Below, one piece after another: positions 1-12,000 of a stretch of 64,000 nucleotides of DNA. The position numbers and the translations under genes were made by a program. Source of the DNA: Micrasema longulum (lineage: Eukaryota > Arthropoda > Insecta > Trichoptera > Brachycentridae); assembly GCA_022494885.1 (NCBI GenBank), contig JAGVSM010001667.1, forward strand, positions 62,001-126,000, in the 5' to 3' direction. Below the pieces are notes generated by a model. That model did not search any database. It saw nothing but the letters and a program-made list of their open reading frames with translations, and was not told the DNA's origin. The first letter of the stretch is position 1. Every line of letters begins with the position of its first letter.

Positions 1-512
1 TTACCTATATATTAATTGTTTCCCTAATAAAAAACCCCACCGCACGCCCCTGCTGCCACGTTATTAATTAGTAAAAAACGGAATATTATAGTACATGCAT
101 ACAGATTATGGTAAAATTCAAAACAAGTATTTCGTAAAAAATAGTTTTTATTGAAGAATCTATAAGAGGATTTGAATATATGAGCTGCAGTCTGTTGACA
201 ATTATTGTCTTCGTTTTCAGAAGTTTCCTCTCAAACTATTTATGCGCATTTTTCTCGGAACTTTATATTATCCACTCTTCTTAACATTTGCGTTAGTTTT
301 CAGTCACCCTCAGAATCAATTTTTTTAAAGAAACGAAGTCGAGTCTTTAGGTACGTTACGGACTACTGAAATCGCCATACGAATACCAACAAATTATAAA
401 ACCTAATTTTATGATTTCAACTAGTAAAAAAAAAGCGTATTACAGTAATTGTCATATTATCGAGCTGCGGATTACAGAGAGAGAACTGTATATGTATTTT
501 AAATATTTTATT
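1..512. other. AT-rich stretch, nothing recognised
   Basis: No frame, RNA gene or repeat is recognisable here. It lies upstream of the RIOK1-like terminal exon and is probably part of that gene's last intron, since no earlier RIOK1 exon was seen; this is inference. Confidence 0.4.
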
Positions 513-792
513 TAAATTATTTATTGACAATTCTTGTTGGAATTCCATTGTAATGATGTAATAACTTATATTTACATATAAGTTATTAATTTAAAAATAC
601 TTGGTCCAATTCCACTTATTTATTTTGACCAATTAGAGCTTTCACCCTCTAATGGGCATCTTCAGACTGGTGATGCCCAGTCTGAAGATCCCCATTAGAG
701 GGTCAAAATAAATAAGTGGTCAAAATAAATAGGTGGAAGTGTACCAAGTATTTTCAAATTAATAACTCATATGTAAATATAAGTTACTACAT
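513..792. repeat. Palindromic repeat, left copy (inverted pair flanking RIOK1 exon)
   Basis: The stretch 555-792 folds on itself. The left arm contains ACTTATATTTACATATAAGT, a tract ending TAGAGCTTTCACCCTCTAATG, and GGGCATCTTCAGACTGG; the right arm carries the reverse complements. A second copy lies at 1285-1490 in opposite orientation. The outer flanks of the two copies, around TTATTGACAATTCTT, are also inverted repeats of each other. It looks like a fold-back MITE or a local inverted duplication. Confidence 0.75.
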
Positions 793-808
793 CAGTATTT
801 TATTTTAG

Positions 809-963
809 AACCCAAAGGAAAAGAAGGTGGAAGACCAAGAGATGAATCTCCAGAAAGTAGAAAGACAAGAAAAAAAGCAGCAAAATCATTGCAAGCTGAA
901 AAAAGAAAAACCAAGGTGAAGAAGCATGTTAAAAAGAGAAAAGAAAAACAAACTAAGAAATAA
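809..963 (+). CDS. RIOK1: RIO kinase 1-like protein, last coding exon
   Basis: A pyrimidine-rich tract ending TTTTATTTTAG at 808 is a good 3' splice site. The following frame encodes 51 residues, the first from a split codon, and stops at TAA 961-963. It is very rich in Lys and Arg, with the blocks RPRDESPESRK and KKHVKKRKEK. The basic C-terminal tail of RIO1/RIOK1 kinases carries the same blocks; these kinases act in late maturation of the small ribosomal subunit in the cytoplasm. The catalytic RIO domain is not in the window and must lie to the left. The assignment rests on the tail alone, so a related basic protein is possible. The gene converges on the ABCG transporter. Confidence 0.72.
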
Positions 964-1028
964 ATATGTAATGGTTTAATCATTTTACGTTATATTGCAC
1001 AGATGTACATATTTTATCATTATGTATA

Positions 1029-1034
1029 ATTAAA
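1029..1034 (+). terminator. Poly(A) signal ATTAAA for the RIOK1-like gene
   Basis: ATTAAA lies 66 bases past the RIOK1-like stop codon. This common variant hexamer is the nearest candidate on this strand and is followed by a T-rich stretch. Judged only by position and sequence. Confidence 0.4.
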
Positions 1035-1284
1035 TACATTTAATAACAAATTTTCAAATACATATTTTTATTTTTTCCTGTAGATTTTGGACCCCATGTT
1101 CACCAGATTCTAACCATATAACTTTTTTTTTCAGTTTTGATTGCAGTTTTCAAATTTTTTTTTTTTCAAAATGCAAGTAAACTTTTTCAAATACACCTAG
1201 GCCTCATATAATACGATTTCTATATGACACGAATCACATTCAAAATATTTCTTTAACTAATTTTTAACAAAGTACAAAAAAACA

Positions 1285-1490
1285 TAAATGTATCATGTAA
1301 TAACTTATATTTACATATAAGTTACTAATTAAAAATACTTCATACACTTCCACTTATTTGTTCGACCAATTAGCGCTTTCACTCTCTAATGGGCATCTTC
1401 AGACTGATGTACCAGTCTTTTTAATTAGTAACTTATATGTAAATATATTTCCATAGAATTCTATTAAGAATTGTCAATAAATAATTTTAA
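1285..1490. repeat. Palindromic repeat, right copy (inverted relative to 513-792)
   Basis: Shares ACTTATATTTACATATAAGT, CACTTCCACTTATTTGTTC, GCTTTCACTCTCTAATGGGC and ATCTTCAGACTG with the left copy. Its right flank, around AAGAATTGTCAATAAATAAT, is the reverse complement of the left copy's left flank. The RIOK1-like exon and its probable poly(A) signal lie between the copies. Confidence 0.75.
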
Positions 1491-2620
1491 TCAAATAATT
1501 GTATGAGATGAATCAATGCATCTGGATAATTCATTTTATGAAAAACAAACAAATCAAACATAATTTTTTATATTTATTTATAACATATACATGAAGAAAG
1601 ATAAAATAATTTATTTTAAAACTATAAAAATTACAACATTAAAAAAATATCACATTATTTACTATAATTTTAGCGAGTACCAACCCATTTGTATATCTTA
1701 ACATAATATTATTATAATGTAAATATAAAATCACTCATACATGCTGTTTTATTAATAACACCTCAAACATTAAAAATAACATTTTTGTTTTGTGTTTAAT
1801 GGGATATTTGATAAAGGTAAGAAATGGTTTAATCAGTATTTAAAAATAAATAACCTACCACTCTTTTATAATACTAGCTGCCCTTAAATTACTATTTTTA
1901 TAAAAATAATTATAAGATTTGTTGGTGAGTAATCACAATTTTCTTAATTGATCATTGTTTTTTAATTTTGATCATGTCATTTGCGTATTACTTTTGAATA
2001 AAGTTCATATTTTTTCCCATAGTAATAATCTTATAACATCTGTCAATAATGTATCCTAAAAAATATATTAACTGAACAAATTAAAACTTCTTGATTTTAT
2101 TGTAAAGGGAAGGAATCTCAGTGCTTTTAGTAAATATATTTCAAACAAATGTTTACATAAATTACATGTAAGTATTTTATTTGGATATTTTAATTATTGG
2201 TATGACCATAATTGAACATGGTTGCTTTTCAAAGGTGCGTAAAAATAATATAATCTGTTAACATCACTAATTTGTACACTGATAAATGTAATTAGGACCC
2301 CCCAGCCAGGAGCATGCAGTGAATTATTTTTACGATATGTTGAATGCTTATTTTAGTTTTACAAAAATTCATTTGAAGAAATATGTATTAAATTTGTAAT
2401 GACGAGGTTACACATTTCATTATTTATTTGTTTTTTCTTTCCTGCATTATTTTATTATTATTGTATCTGCAAATTACCATATTATGATAAATTAATGAGT
2501 TTTCGTGCATTATTTGTTTTCATCTTGAAAAAAAATGTGTTTCCTATTTTAGTTACACCGAGTTGTAATAAAATATCTACTTAAAATTAATAACATGTAA
2601 ATATGTATACACAGTTAAAA
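1491..2620. other. Intergenic AT-rich DNA between convergent genes
   Basis: No coding exon recognised. The 61-codon frame at 2399-2584 is low-complexity and looks fortuitous. ATACTAGCTGCCC near 1872 resembles the end signature of RTE-like retrotransposons in arthropods, but nothing more of such an element is visible. Confidence 0.5.
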
Positions 2621-2626
2621 TTTATT
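2621..2626 (-). terminator. Poly(A) signal AATAAA for the ABCG gene
   Basis: On the - strand AATAAA (a second overlaps just upstream, 2630-2625) lies about 50 bases beyond the ABCG stop codon at 2681-2679. Position and sequence fit the 3' end of that transcript. Confidence 0.5.
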
Positions 2627-2678
2627 TATTTTCGTCACATATATACTTACAGCTTCTTTAGTTTTAACAGTTTTTTTT

Positions 2679-3020
2679 TTATGTTGCAAAACGCCTCCTT
2701 AAGTTTATATAGCATATTGATCTAAAGAAGAACAAGAGACCACCCATGGACAGAATTTCAAACCAGACAGAACTTTTGGCAATGTCTAAATATTCAAGGA
2801 GCACGTTAGGTTTTGAAAAATGACAATAGACATCATTACACTCCAGAGTCTTTCTTTCAAATCCAAACACCGTCAGTGCCATCGCAACAACGCCACATCG
2901 TATGAAGGATGTTCTCATCAGTAAGTTCATGGCCAATGGAATACTTTTAGCAAAATCAAATCCATAGATTGCGAGTCCCAGGAATGGTGCAATTGCTAAT
3001 GGCCCAATTGCACAACCATT
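2679..3020 (-). CDS. ABCG last exon: extracellular loop, final helix and stop
   Basis: Acceptor GATTTCCAG. Encodes 113 residues: [17 protein letters not shown], the [16 protein letters not shown] block, a Cys-containing extracellular loop ([10 protein letters not shown]), a last hydrophobic segment around [13 protein letters not shown] and a short basic tail ending RRRFAT before TAA. The two loop Cys match those that pair in ABCG proteins. A GCTGTAAGTATA word in the 3' UTR resembles a splice donor but lies after the stop. Confidence 0.93.
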   Translation of the reverse strand, partial: NGCAIGPLAIAPFLGLAIYGFDFAKSIPLAMNLLMRTSFIRCGVVAMALTVFGFERKTLECNDVYCHFSKPNVLLEYLDIAKSSVWFEILSMGGLLFFFRSICYINLRRRFAT

Positions 3021-6000
3021 CTGGAAATCGAAAAAATAGTTACATTACATATGAAAGTAAAAAGTGTAAATTTGCTTGACATTTTTGTATGAATTCTTAC
3101 CGTAATACTAAATGCCGATCCTATTGCTAGGCCAACTCCTTCTGCTGCTAGTGAGACCATATTTCCCACAATACAGAATATTGTAAATCTAACAAGTTCT
3201 ACTGGTAATCCCCACATAAAGTATACCAGACTGCAGAACAGAATATTCAGAAATACTTGAACCGGTAATTTTGATATGGTAAGTGCTGCATAGTATGGTG
3301 TTAAGCCATACCAGCGATTAAAGTATTCCTTCTTCACAAGTTTTACTTCTTGAGGATCTAAAATATTATAAAAGAACATAATGCTTGTATAAAGGATAAC
3401 TTTACTTATAAAGTCCAATGTTTTTACATTTTAGTCGATCACAGTGCATCTAAAAACAATTATTTATTATTATTATTTAATGTCACGGTAACTATACCAT
3501 ACTATGCATACTTACAAATTAATACTGGAACCATGATTTGTGTGTAAGCAAAGAATATTGTCACTCCAATGCAGAATTTTAGATGGTTAAACATAAGTTC
3601 TCCATCATTTGCTGTTCCATAGAAACATAACCCAATAAGTACACCGCACAAGAGGTGATGTATGAGTTGTATCCAAATAGCTAGAATAATGATAATGTTA
3701 TTTAGAAGTTTCAAAACCATTATTGCAATATGAATTTCAGGAGTAAAGTACGACAACCGTTAATTTTAATAATGCAAACTTAAGATAATAACAGATTGGT
3801 AAATTACTGTACTTCATGGTATTAACACTCCTTTATACCTCTGTGAAAAATTTCTTCTATTTCTCGAAGCTTTTTTATTATAATTCCCAAAGCACCCTCT
3901 TAATACCCATCCACAATTCCTCTTTCTTCTCTAACGCATATAGTGTCCATGCGGCTCAACTGAAATATCATCTCGCATCCACACTATCAAAGATCTAGCA
4001 AAGAGTATCTATAGCAAAATATATATATATATTTATTAACATTTTGTTCTTTAATGAAAATATTATAATAAACCAATAAATGTTCATATACCATTGATTT
4101 TTTCAAATTAAACGGTTTGGGCAGGTAGGAAGAAATTGCCTTAAGGCAATATGCCCGCCCTTATGCATATGTATGTTAACTGTTCATATATATAAAGTGT
4201 TTAAAAAAAAAAAAAAAACTCTCAGTTATTGTCTGAAGAAACATCTCCTTTCCCTTCCTTAATCTCTCCTCCTTCCCTCTTTCCTCTTTATCCTTTTCCC
4301 CATTGAGTAATAGTATTGATTTAAGGTAATTTATATACAAATACCGTCATTTCTATTTTTGTATATCTTTATATTTTTATTTTCTATTGAATATGTTTTG
4401 TAACTTGAATTATAAATATTAAACATTTATTTTATTGATTGGAGAAATTGCCATTTGGCAATAAGCCCACCAATGTACCTACATTATGAACAAAAAGTTA
4501 AATAATTAGCACATCAATTATAATTTTCATTTCTATTAATCATTTATCTCATTGTTACCTGTTGTATTTCTTCTAATTTGCAGCAACATTCTTGATAGTA
4601 ATATTTTAAATTGAGTAAATGACGATGTTGCATATTCTATGTCTGAGTCGGTAGAGAGTCTCTTCATTTTCAGCCATGCCATTGTTGAACTAATATTGGA
4701 TATTTGAGATGAAGAAGAAATGGTGGAATTTCGTCTGTGATTAGAAAATAAAACATTGTCTAGTGGATTTTTGTCCTCGATCAATTTTTCTGACGGATCT
4801 TTGCTTATCTTAATTTCTTGTTCTTTGTTTTCGGGTTCTATAATTACTTGATGCAATTTCCCATTTTTCATTCTTTCAGAAAGCATTGTGATGTTAAAAG
4901 TAGTTTCTGTCATCTCAATAACTGTGAAAATAAAAGTGAAATCAGTGTTATGATTTTTTTATATACCTATAGTCCTTAAAATATAGCTTGATTAGAATGA
5001 CATTTGTCAGAAAAAGTGACGACATAACTTTGTAGTAACGTCAAAGGAGTTATTTATGTTGACACACGAAAAATCATTCGTATCTGGCGTGTTAATTTAT
5101 TTTTTTAATACAATGCTTGACACATAAATCCACATTAATATATAAAATCAGCTTTAAAACTAAAAAAACTAAAATAAACCTAATTATTAACGACGTTCTT
5201 ACAAGGTTATATCATTTTTCAAAAACGTTAGAGATGGAACAAACTGATCAATGTATTTACACGATCGAATAAAAAAATAGCTCATTTGATGTTGTTCATG
5301 AAAAAAGTATAAATGTCTTATTTTTGTGAATAATTGTGTTAAACACACTATAATAGGCTTGTTTTTGCGTTTTTTATATCAATTTTCGGAAACAGAGTTT
5401 CATGATTGCATGAAATAACTGATAAAATCGATTTGATCAGTGATCAGTAATTTCCCATCACTAATGAAATTAGTTTGACAGCTGTCATTCTAATCGAGCT
5501 ATATTTTAAGGACTATAGGTAATTTGTTAGTTTAAATAATATTTTATGTGAATGTATATTCTTTTGGTTAGCGACTTACACATTTGTATATCAGTCTTAT
5601 CACCGTGTTGTATTATATAACCTTTAAAATTTTCATAACATTACAATTGTGCTTGTTGTAATCCCACACCAAGCACAAGAAGTTGCATTTTTTGGAGTGG
5701 TATTTGATTTTGTATTTTTCGTTTGTTCTTTTCGTCTTACATGCATCATTTTTATTTTTAAAAATGTATCTGTTTATTCAACGTTTTCAATAAATAAGAA
5801 AAAAAAGAATAATTACGAACGAATAGTTAGGAATAAGAATAATTAGGAAAGAATAGAAGGAATGAATATCGAAATACATATTACAAAAAATTTAAGATAA
5901 TATTTGTACATTTTTAATATTACATCTAGTTATGCAAATTATTTACGTAACTTTTATCTAATCAGTAAAAAAATATTTGATTAATCCAGAATATAATATG

Positions 6001-9000
6001 AAATAAAAGCATTATCAGGATAAATAATTGAACAAAAAAATAAAGTACCGCGAAACCGGCCAATTTTGCCCGCTTTTTTACAATTATGTTGATTTTCTCA
6101 AAAAAAATGTATGTTATGCTTTACTTTTTAATTACTAAGAATGACCTTGGTAATCGTTGAATTGGGTTACAATTGTAAATTCAGTCATATTTAAATGCGA
6201 TTCCAAGCAATTAAAATTTTTGATGGCGGGCAAAATTACCTCCATGTTCGTCCATGTTTGCCCGCAACCATTATTTGTTGAACTGTAGCTCATATGGCGT
6301 TCTTGTCTAAGAACTACTTTATTGAATTATTAATTCAAGGGCAAAATTGTCGTTTGAACATATTTTCAATGGCTAACTAATAAAATATTCGTCTATTTTT
6401 TTGTCAGATTACGTTTGGTACTGGTTTGTACTCGGGTGGAAAATTGGCACAATTAAGTGGATTGTTGTCTATTTAAATAATAAACTAGTTATTGTATTGC
6501 CGTATTGTCTAACATACACAATAAAAACTAGACTGATTTTGTGATTTTTTTTACTATAGTTAGTAGTTCTAAGATCTTTCATATGTATATTTTTGTTAAG
6601 TTCCTATAGCGTACACAGAATAACTGTTATGAATACCTAAGTACCTACCTATTTATGTAAAACATAACAAACCAAAAAAGCGCTAAAAATAAATAAATTT
6701 ACCCATTACATTTATGCCTTTTATTTATTTTAATGAACTCGTAAGGTTTAACAATAAAAATGCCTAATTTTGGACGTTTTTAAGTGACTTTTACCTTTTT
6801 ACAATAAGTTTTGGTTTCGGCCGAAACTAGAACAGAAGCCGATATTCAGTTTCGGTTTTGGCTGGTTTCGGTCGGTCACTAATACTGTGAATCAAACCCG
6901 GAACTTTAAGCGTGTGGGTCAAGCCTTTTAGCCATTAAACCACAAAAGAGGCCCCCATTTTTTACACGTAAACCGAAGTGAGAAATATTTAAGGATGGTA
7001 TAAATGTAGGATATTTCTGATATTCTGATACTAACCAAAATCAGCCGGATTGTAGTGCCGAGGACACGGTAAACCCACAGATGACAGAAATGGTACAAGT
7101 GCTGTAGTGGCTCCTTGGTATACACAAAGACCTTGTGCAATCACGTATACCTACAACATAACATATAGTATTATTTTTCAACCTTTTATATTTTTGAAAC
7201 CATGGATTTACAGTAAATAAAAAAGGAACCAAAACAAGTAATCATTCCTGGATTCTTCACATAATATAATGAAAAATCAAAATGGCTTAGTATCCATTGT
7301 TTGATAATTATTCTTACGCTTCGTTTTATTTAATAAATATCCACACATACAATTTTTTTTTCATTTACTGTTTGATTTTTTAAATCTTATATACATATTT
7401 TGCCTTTTGGTGGATTTCAAACGCATGTAAAGATTTTAATGACTGAACGTGCTATAATGATACAGTTATAACATAAATCATGTTTTTTATAAATCTACAG
7501 TTATTTTTACAAACTCTTAATTTTAAAAAAAACATTCTTTGTTTGTGTAATGTTATTAGTTGATAATATTTAAAATGAAGTGGTTAATTTCTTACATTAT
7601 CAAATTGTTCAAAGATGGAGGCGGACGGTTGATGGATTGTGCAGATGACTGTCCGTCCTTGACGGGCAAGAGTACGCAACAGGTGGACGCAGTGAGAGGA
7701 GGTAACTTGATCCAAACCGCTGGTCGGTTCGTCTAAGAAAAACACCGGAGGGTTGTTGACCAATTCCAGAGCTATTGATAACCTAAAATATGTCGAAAAT
7801 AGTTATTTAACATTCAATTTAGGGAAATATCTGTCAGATAAATAAGGTGGAAACCATAGAATTAAGAATAGTCCAGAAACCGCATACGCACATCAAACAG
7901 AAGGCGACTCAACTACTCATAAATGAGTAGGTTTACGTTTTGACCCAATTAGTTTCTTTGTAGACGTCGCTCAGTACGCAACTCCTGATTTGAATTCAAC
8001 CATGCCTTGTTGTGTCCTTTTAAAGCTTAGAAATACTGCTAGGATCTTAAAGAAACAGGATGCAATCACATTTCATCTGTAATTTGCAAATGAATGTGTA
8101 TATTACAAATGCATTACTTAAAAATTGACTTATTTTTCCATCCGTCAGATTATCAAAAAAACAAAATGGAAATTTCGTTAGTGTTGCTAGGGTAAAATTT
8201 TATTTTACCCTACTTTGCTCATCTAATAAAAGAACTAATGAAAATTATACTTCGGATTAAACAACACCGTGGGGGACATTTGAACGACATTATCTTTAAA
8301 ACGTCAAATATTATTCAACATGATATAAAAATATCCGTTTTATGTCAAATAAATTTTGTTTTATATTTTAAGTTCAAAGTTCATTAATTCAATTACTCTT
8401 ATTAAATGACCCTTTACTTATCTAATCTGTTGTGTCAATCAATGTTTCCGCGTGCACAATAAAATTTTGGAGAAATTAACGGACTACTTTTTTTTTTACC
8501 TTACATTTGTGTGATGATTTTTTTTTCCCATCAAGCAACATTACCCGGCGACTTCACGAATACGCGCGGCGAAAGTAAGCCGGAGTGGGGGAATTATTGG
8601 ACACAGCCCGATGTATTTAAATATGATTCTACGCTCCTTCTGGACTATTCTTAATTCTATGGAGGAAACTAAGACTGCGATACGCCATTTTCTAAAGTGT
8701 TTTCCATCTCTGTTATAAACTTTATAAAGTGTTTTACTAAGACATTAATAAAATAAGCTCATAATAGCCATTACACCACGGTGATCCCCGTGATGTAATT
8801 GCTAAGAAGCTTGACTCGTGCACTGAAGGCTCCGGGTTCGATTCTCGATGAGAACACGAATATTCAATACAATTTTTCTCAAGCCTAGGTATAGAGGTAA
8901 TAATATATCACTGAGCCTAGGTGTTTTGTGTTTTAATTCACCATGAATGTGTCCTGGTCTTTTGTGGTAAAAAAAAGCAATGACAGGTTAGTTGATACGT

Positions 9001-12000
9001 ATATTTTTATAAATTTTATTGAGTAACAGACTGATCTGAAGATATCGTGAGAGCGATAAAACCGATACCTTATCGATCTACAAAATTAAGCGTGTGAAAG
9101 CATTGAGGTATATAACTCGAGTAAACATGCGTGTTCAAAATATGTTCGCTCAACCTGCGGCCAATCGGCATATGTTTGATGGAACGGACTTTAGTCTGTT
9201 GCGAGCGTTCACCGGCTACTTTTCTCATCGTAATTACTAAAATGCCTATATGTGCGCTAAGATACTGCACACATCGATCTGGAAAATATAGAAAAAGCGA
9301 TAGTATATCCGTTCACCGGTAAGCAATGTTTTTATCTTAATCAATACTTATTTTAAATAGCTATTTTAATATTCAAAAGTTTTATTAATATGTTACCAGT
9401 AGTAAGTTATCTCCTGTCTTTGTCCTGCTCAGTTAGTCGGGCGTATAGCGAAACGATAAACAAAGGTGACGCGTATGCAGACGGGAGCGACATACTAAAT
9501 ATAACTTACAGTAGGCCGATGTAAATAGTCCGTGCTTTTTACTGTACCTACTACTTGTTTTACGTGTCAAAGTCGATATGACGATACTTGCTCCCTCCGC
9601 TGGTCATTCCCTTTCCTTTAGGGACGACTTTTTGTCTTGGATTTGTATAGAGTGTTATCTCTATATATTATATCTTAATGTGTGAAAGTATCAATCTGTC
9701 TATTAATTAATTGAGTTTTTATAAAATTTCGTTAAACTTTCACCATAAAATATGACTAAAAATTATAGTTATATTTATTTATGTGAAATTCTAAATAACA
9801 TAAAATATTATGAATTGATAGTTTTAAAAACCACGTTTAGAAGAAAAAACATTATTTTACCCCCAAGTAAATTAAACCAACAAAGCACAAATCATAATTA
9901 AAAAGGCTCTTGGGTGTAAAATAAAATAAATAAGCCCTGTAAATGCCTAGACTTTAATATTCCAATCTCAAAAATGTTCTCCATCTCCATCACAAAATGC
10001 ACCCGAGTACTGTCGAACGTAATCCGACGCATCCCGACCGCAAGTTTCGGCTGAAACCGAAACCGCGGCCAAAACGCATAGTAGTGGCCGAATTTTTAAT
10101 TACATTTTGCACTGTGTTATTTCAAAACCGTGTAAAAAGAGGTTCTGGCGTAAACCATTTTATACCTTTTCTTCTGTCCGCCAGAGAGCAGCTCGGTGCG
10201 CGTGTGGCAGTGCTCGGCCAGCCCCATGCTGGACAGGATGGCAGCGCACGTGGGCTGCCGCGGCGCGCCCGGCGGCATCTTGAGCGCCGCCGCCAGCGCC
10301 ATGAGCTCCCCCACCGTCAGCAGCGGTTGCAGCAGGTCCTCCTGCGTCAGGTAGCACGACCTCTTGTGGAAGTCGCGCGACTTGCGCGCCACCCCGTTCG
10401 CCAGGATCTCGCCCGTCACTCCGCCAGATCTAAAATAAGAAGAGAAATGGGGTTAACCAAATCGACACTCCCACGCTCCCACCGAATAAAGCACGTTATG
10501 TTACTTTTGTTTTTGATTTTAAAATATAAATATTACACGTGTGACCTATTTTTATATCTTTATTGCTACTTTTTTCAAAGTTATAAATAACTACTAATTG
10601 AAAATAGATCCAATATTAATACCTACACTATTTGTTTATAATACGTCTCCACTACTGGCGAGTGATTTTAGAAATTGAAACATTTGATAAATTTTATTTT
10701 ATTTTTAGCTGGGTAGTATATTAAACTACAGTGCATTTATATTTTTAATAATCCTATGTTTATGTGTTAATGCCTGTCGATGAAACAAGTAGGTAAACAT
10801 ATTTTTTTTGCTTATTTACACAAGCTTACGCAGGCACATTTGCATGATTTTCTATGTAAACTTTTTGTTATGTACACATAAGCAAAGTTTTTTAATGATT
10901 TAAATGGGCTGTACATTGACTGAACTATTGTGATCCTACCGGGAATTGAACCCAAACCCGCAAGGTAGGCTATATTCTTTGTTCTTGGCGATTTGGTACA
11001 TAACTGGGGACCGCCATTTTAATATAAAGAGAATTCTGCTTAAGGTGACATTCTTTATTTTAAAGGAGAAAAATCGTACTTATGTTTTTTTTATTTTTAG
11101 TAACAAAACACAAAATAACATAAACTGTTTATTTGGCTTTATAAAAAATCATATATTTACATTTGATTTTAATGAAATTACAGTAATGGGGAACTTTAGC
11201 CCTACGGGAAATTGGATACAAAAATTGTTTTCTTGCGCGGGGTAAAAATTAGAGCATTAAATTAAAATATTTTGATAAAAACGCACTACTTTGAATGACG
11301 TCACTGGTTTATGTGAATCAACCTATGATCTAAGAGCTATGGAAGATTTCCGGTCTGCTTGTCGCTTCTGAACCAATGGGAAGAACTGAATGAAAATTAG
11401 CGGAAATGAACCTCTGACGTTACACTCAGAGTTATTTCAGAAATACAAAACTTATATAAAAATTGAAAAAAAAAAATTTTTACTTAGTTTATTAGTCTAT
11501 TAACAAATAAAAAAAAATAAAAAAACTACTGAACTTCCTTATAGAAAAAAACGAAATATTTCCGATATTCTTAAGGTAACATAAACCGTCTAAGATGACA
11601 TATTACTCTTCTTTGCATAATTCGCAGATAAATAAATTGCCTAGCTTGGAACGGGGTATGTACCCTTGTTAGCTGGGCAAAGTGAATATGGAATTGTATT
11701 TTGATAAAGAGTGTGAATAAATAAATAAATAAATAAATAAAATAAAAATGTTTTTGTTTTAGATGGTATGTCAGCACACAATGTGTAGCACCACCTTGCA
11801 TATAATTGACAAAGAACCAGATGTTATCTTGGTTTTTCATTTGATGTATTAAAAAATCATCGCAATAAATGTATTGTGGATTAAATCCAATATTTAAATA
11901 ATATTTGAAATTTGGACTTAAATCCAATATTTGAATAATAACAATTTTTAGTTTTGGAATTTAAACACGAACTAGTACCTAGGTACCTACTTAAGTTTTT

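Noticed and set aside
9997..10590. A 197-codon + strand frame
   Set aside because: It is the antisense shadow of the GC-rich ABCG exon, running through its splice sites.
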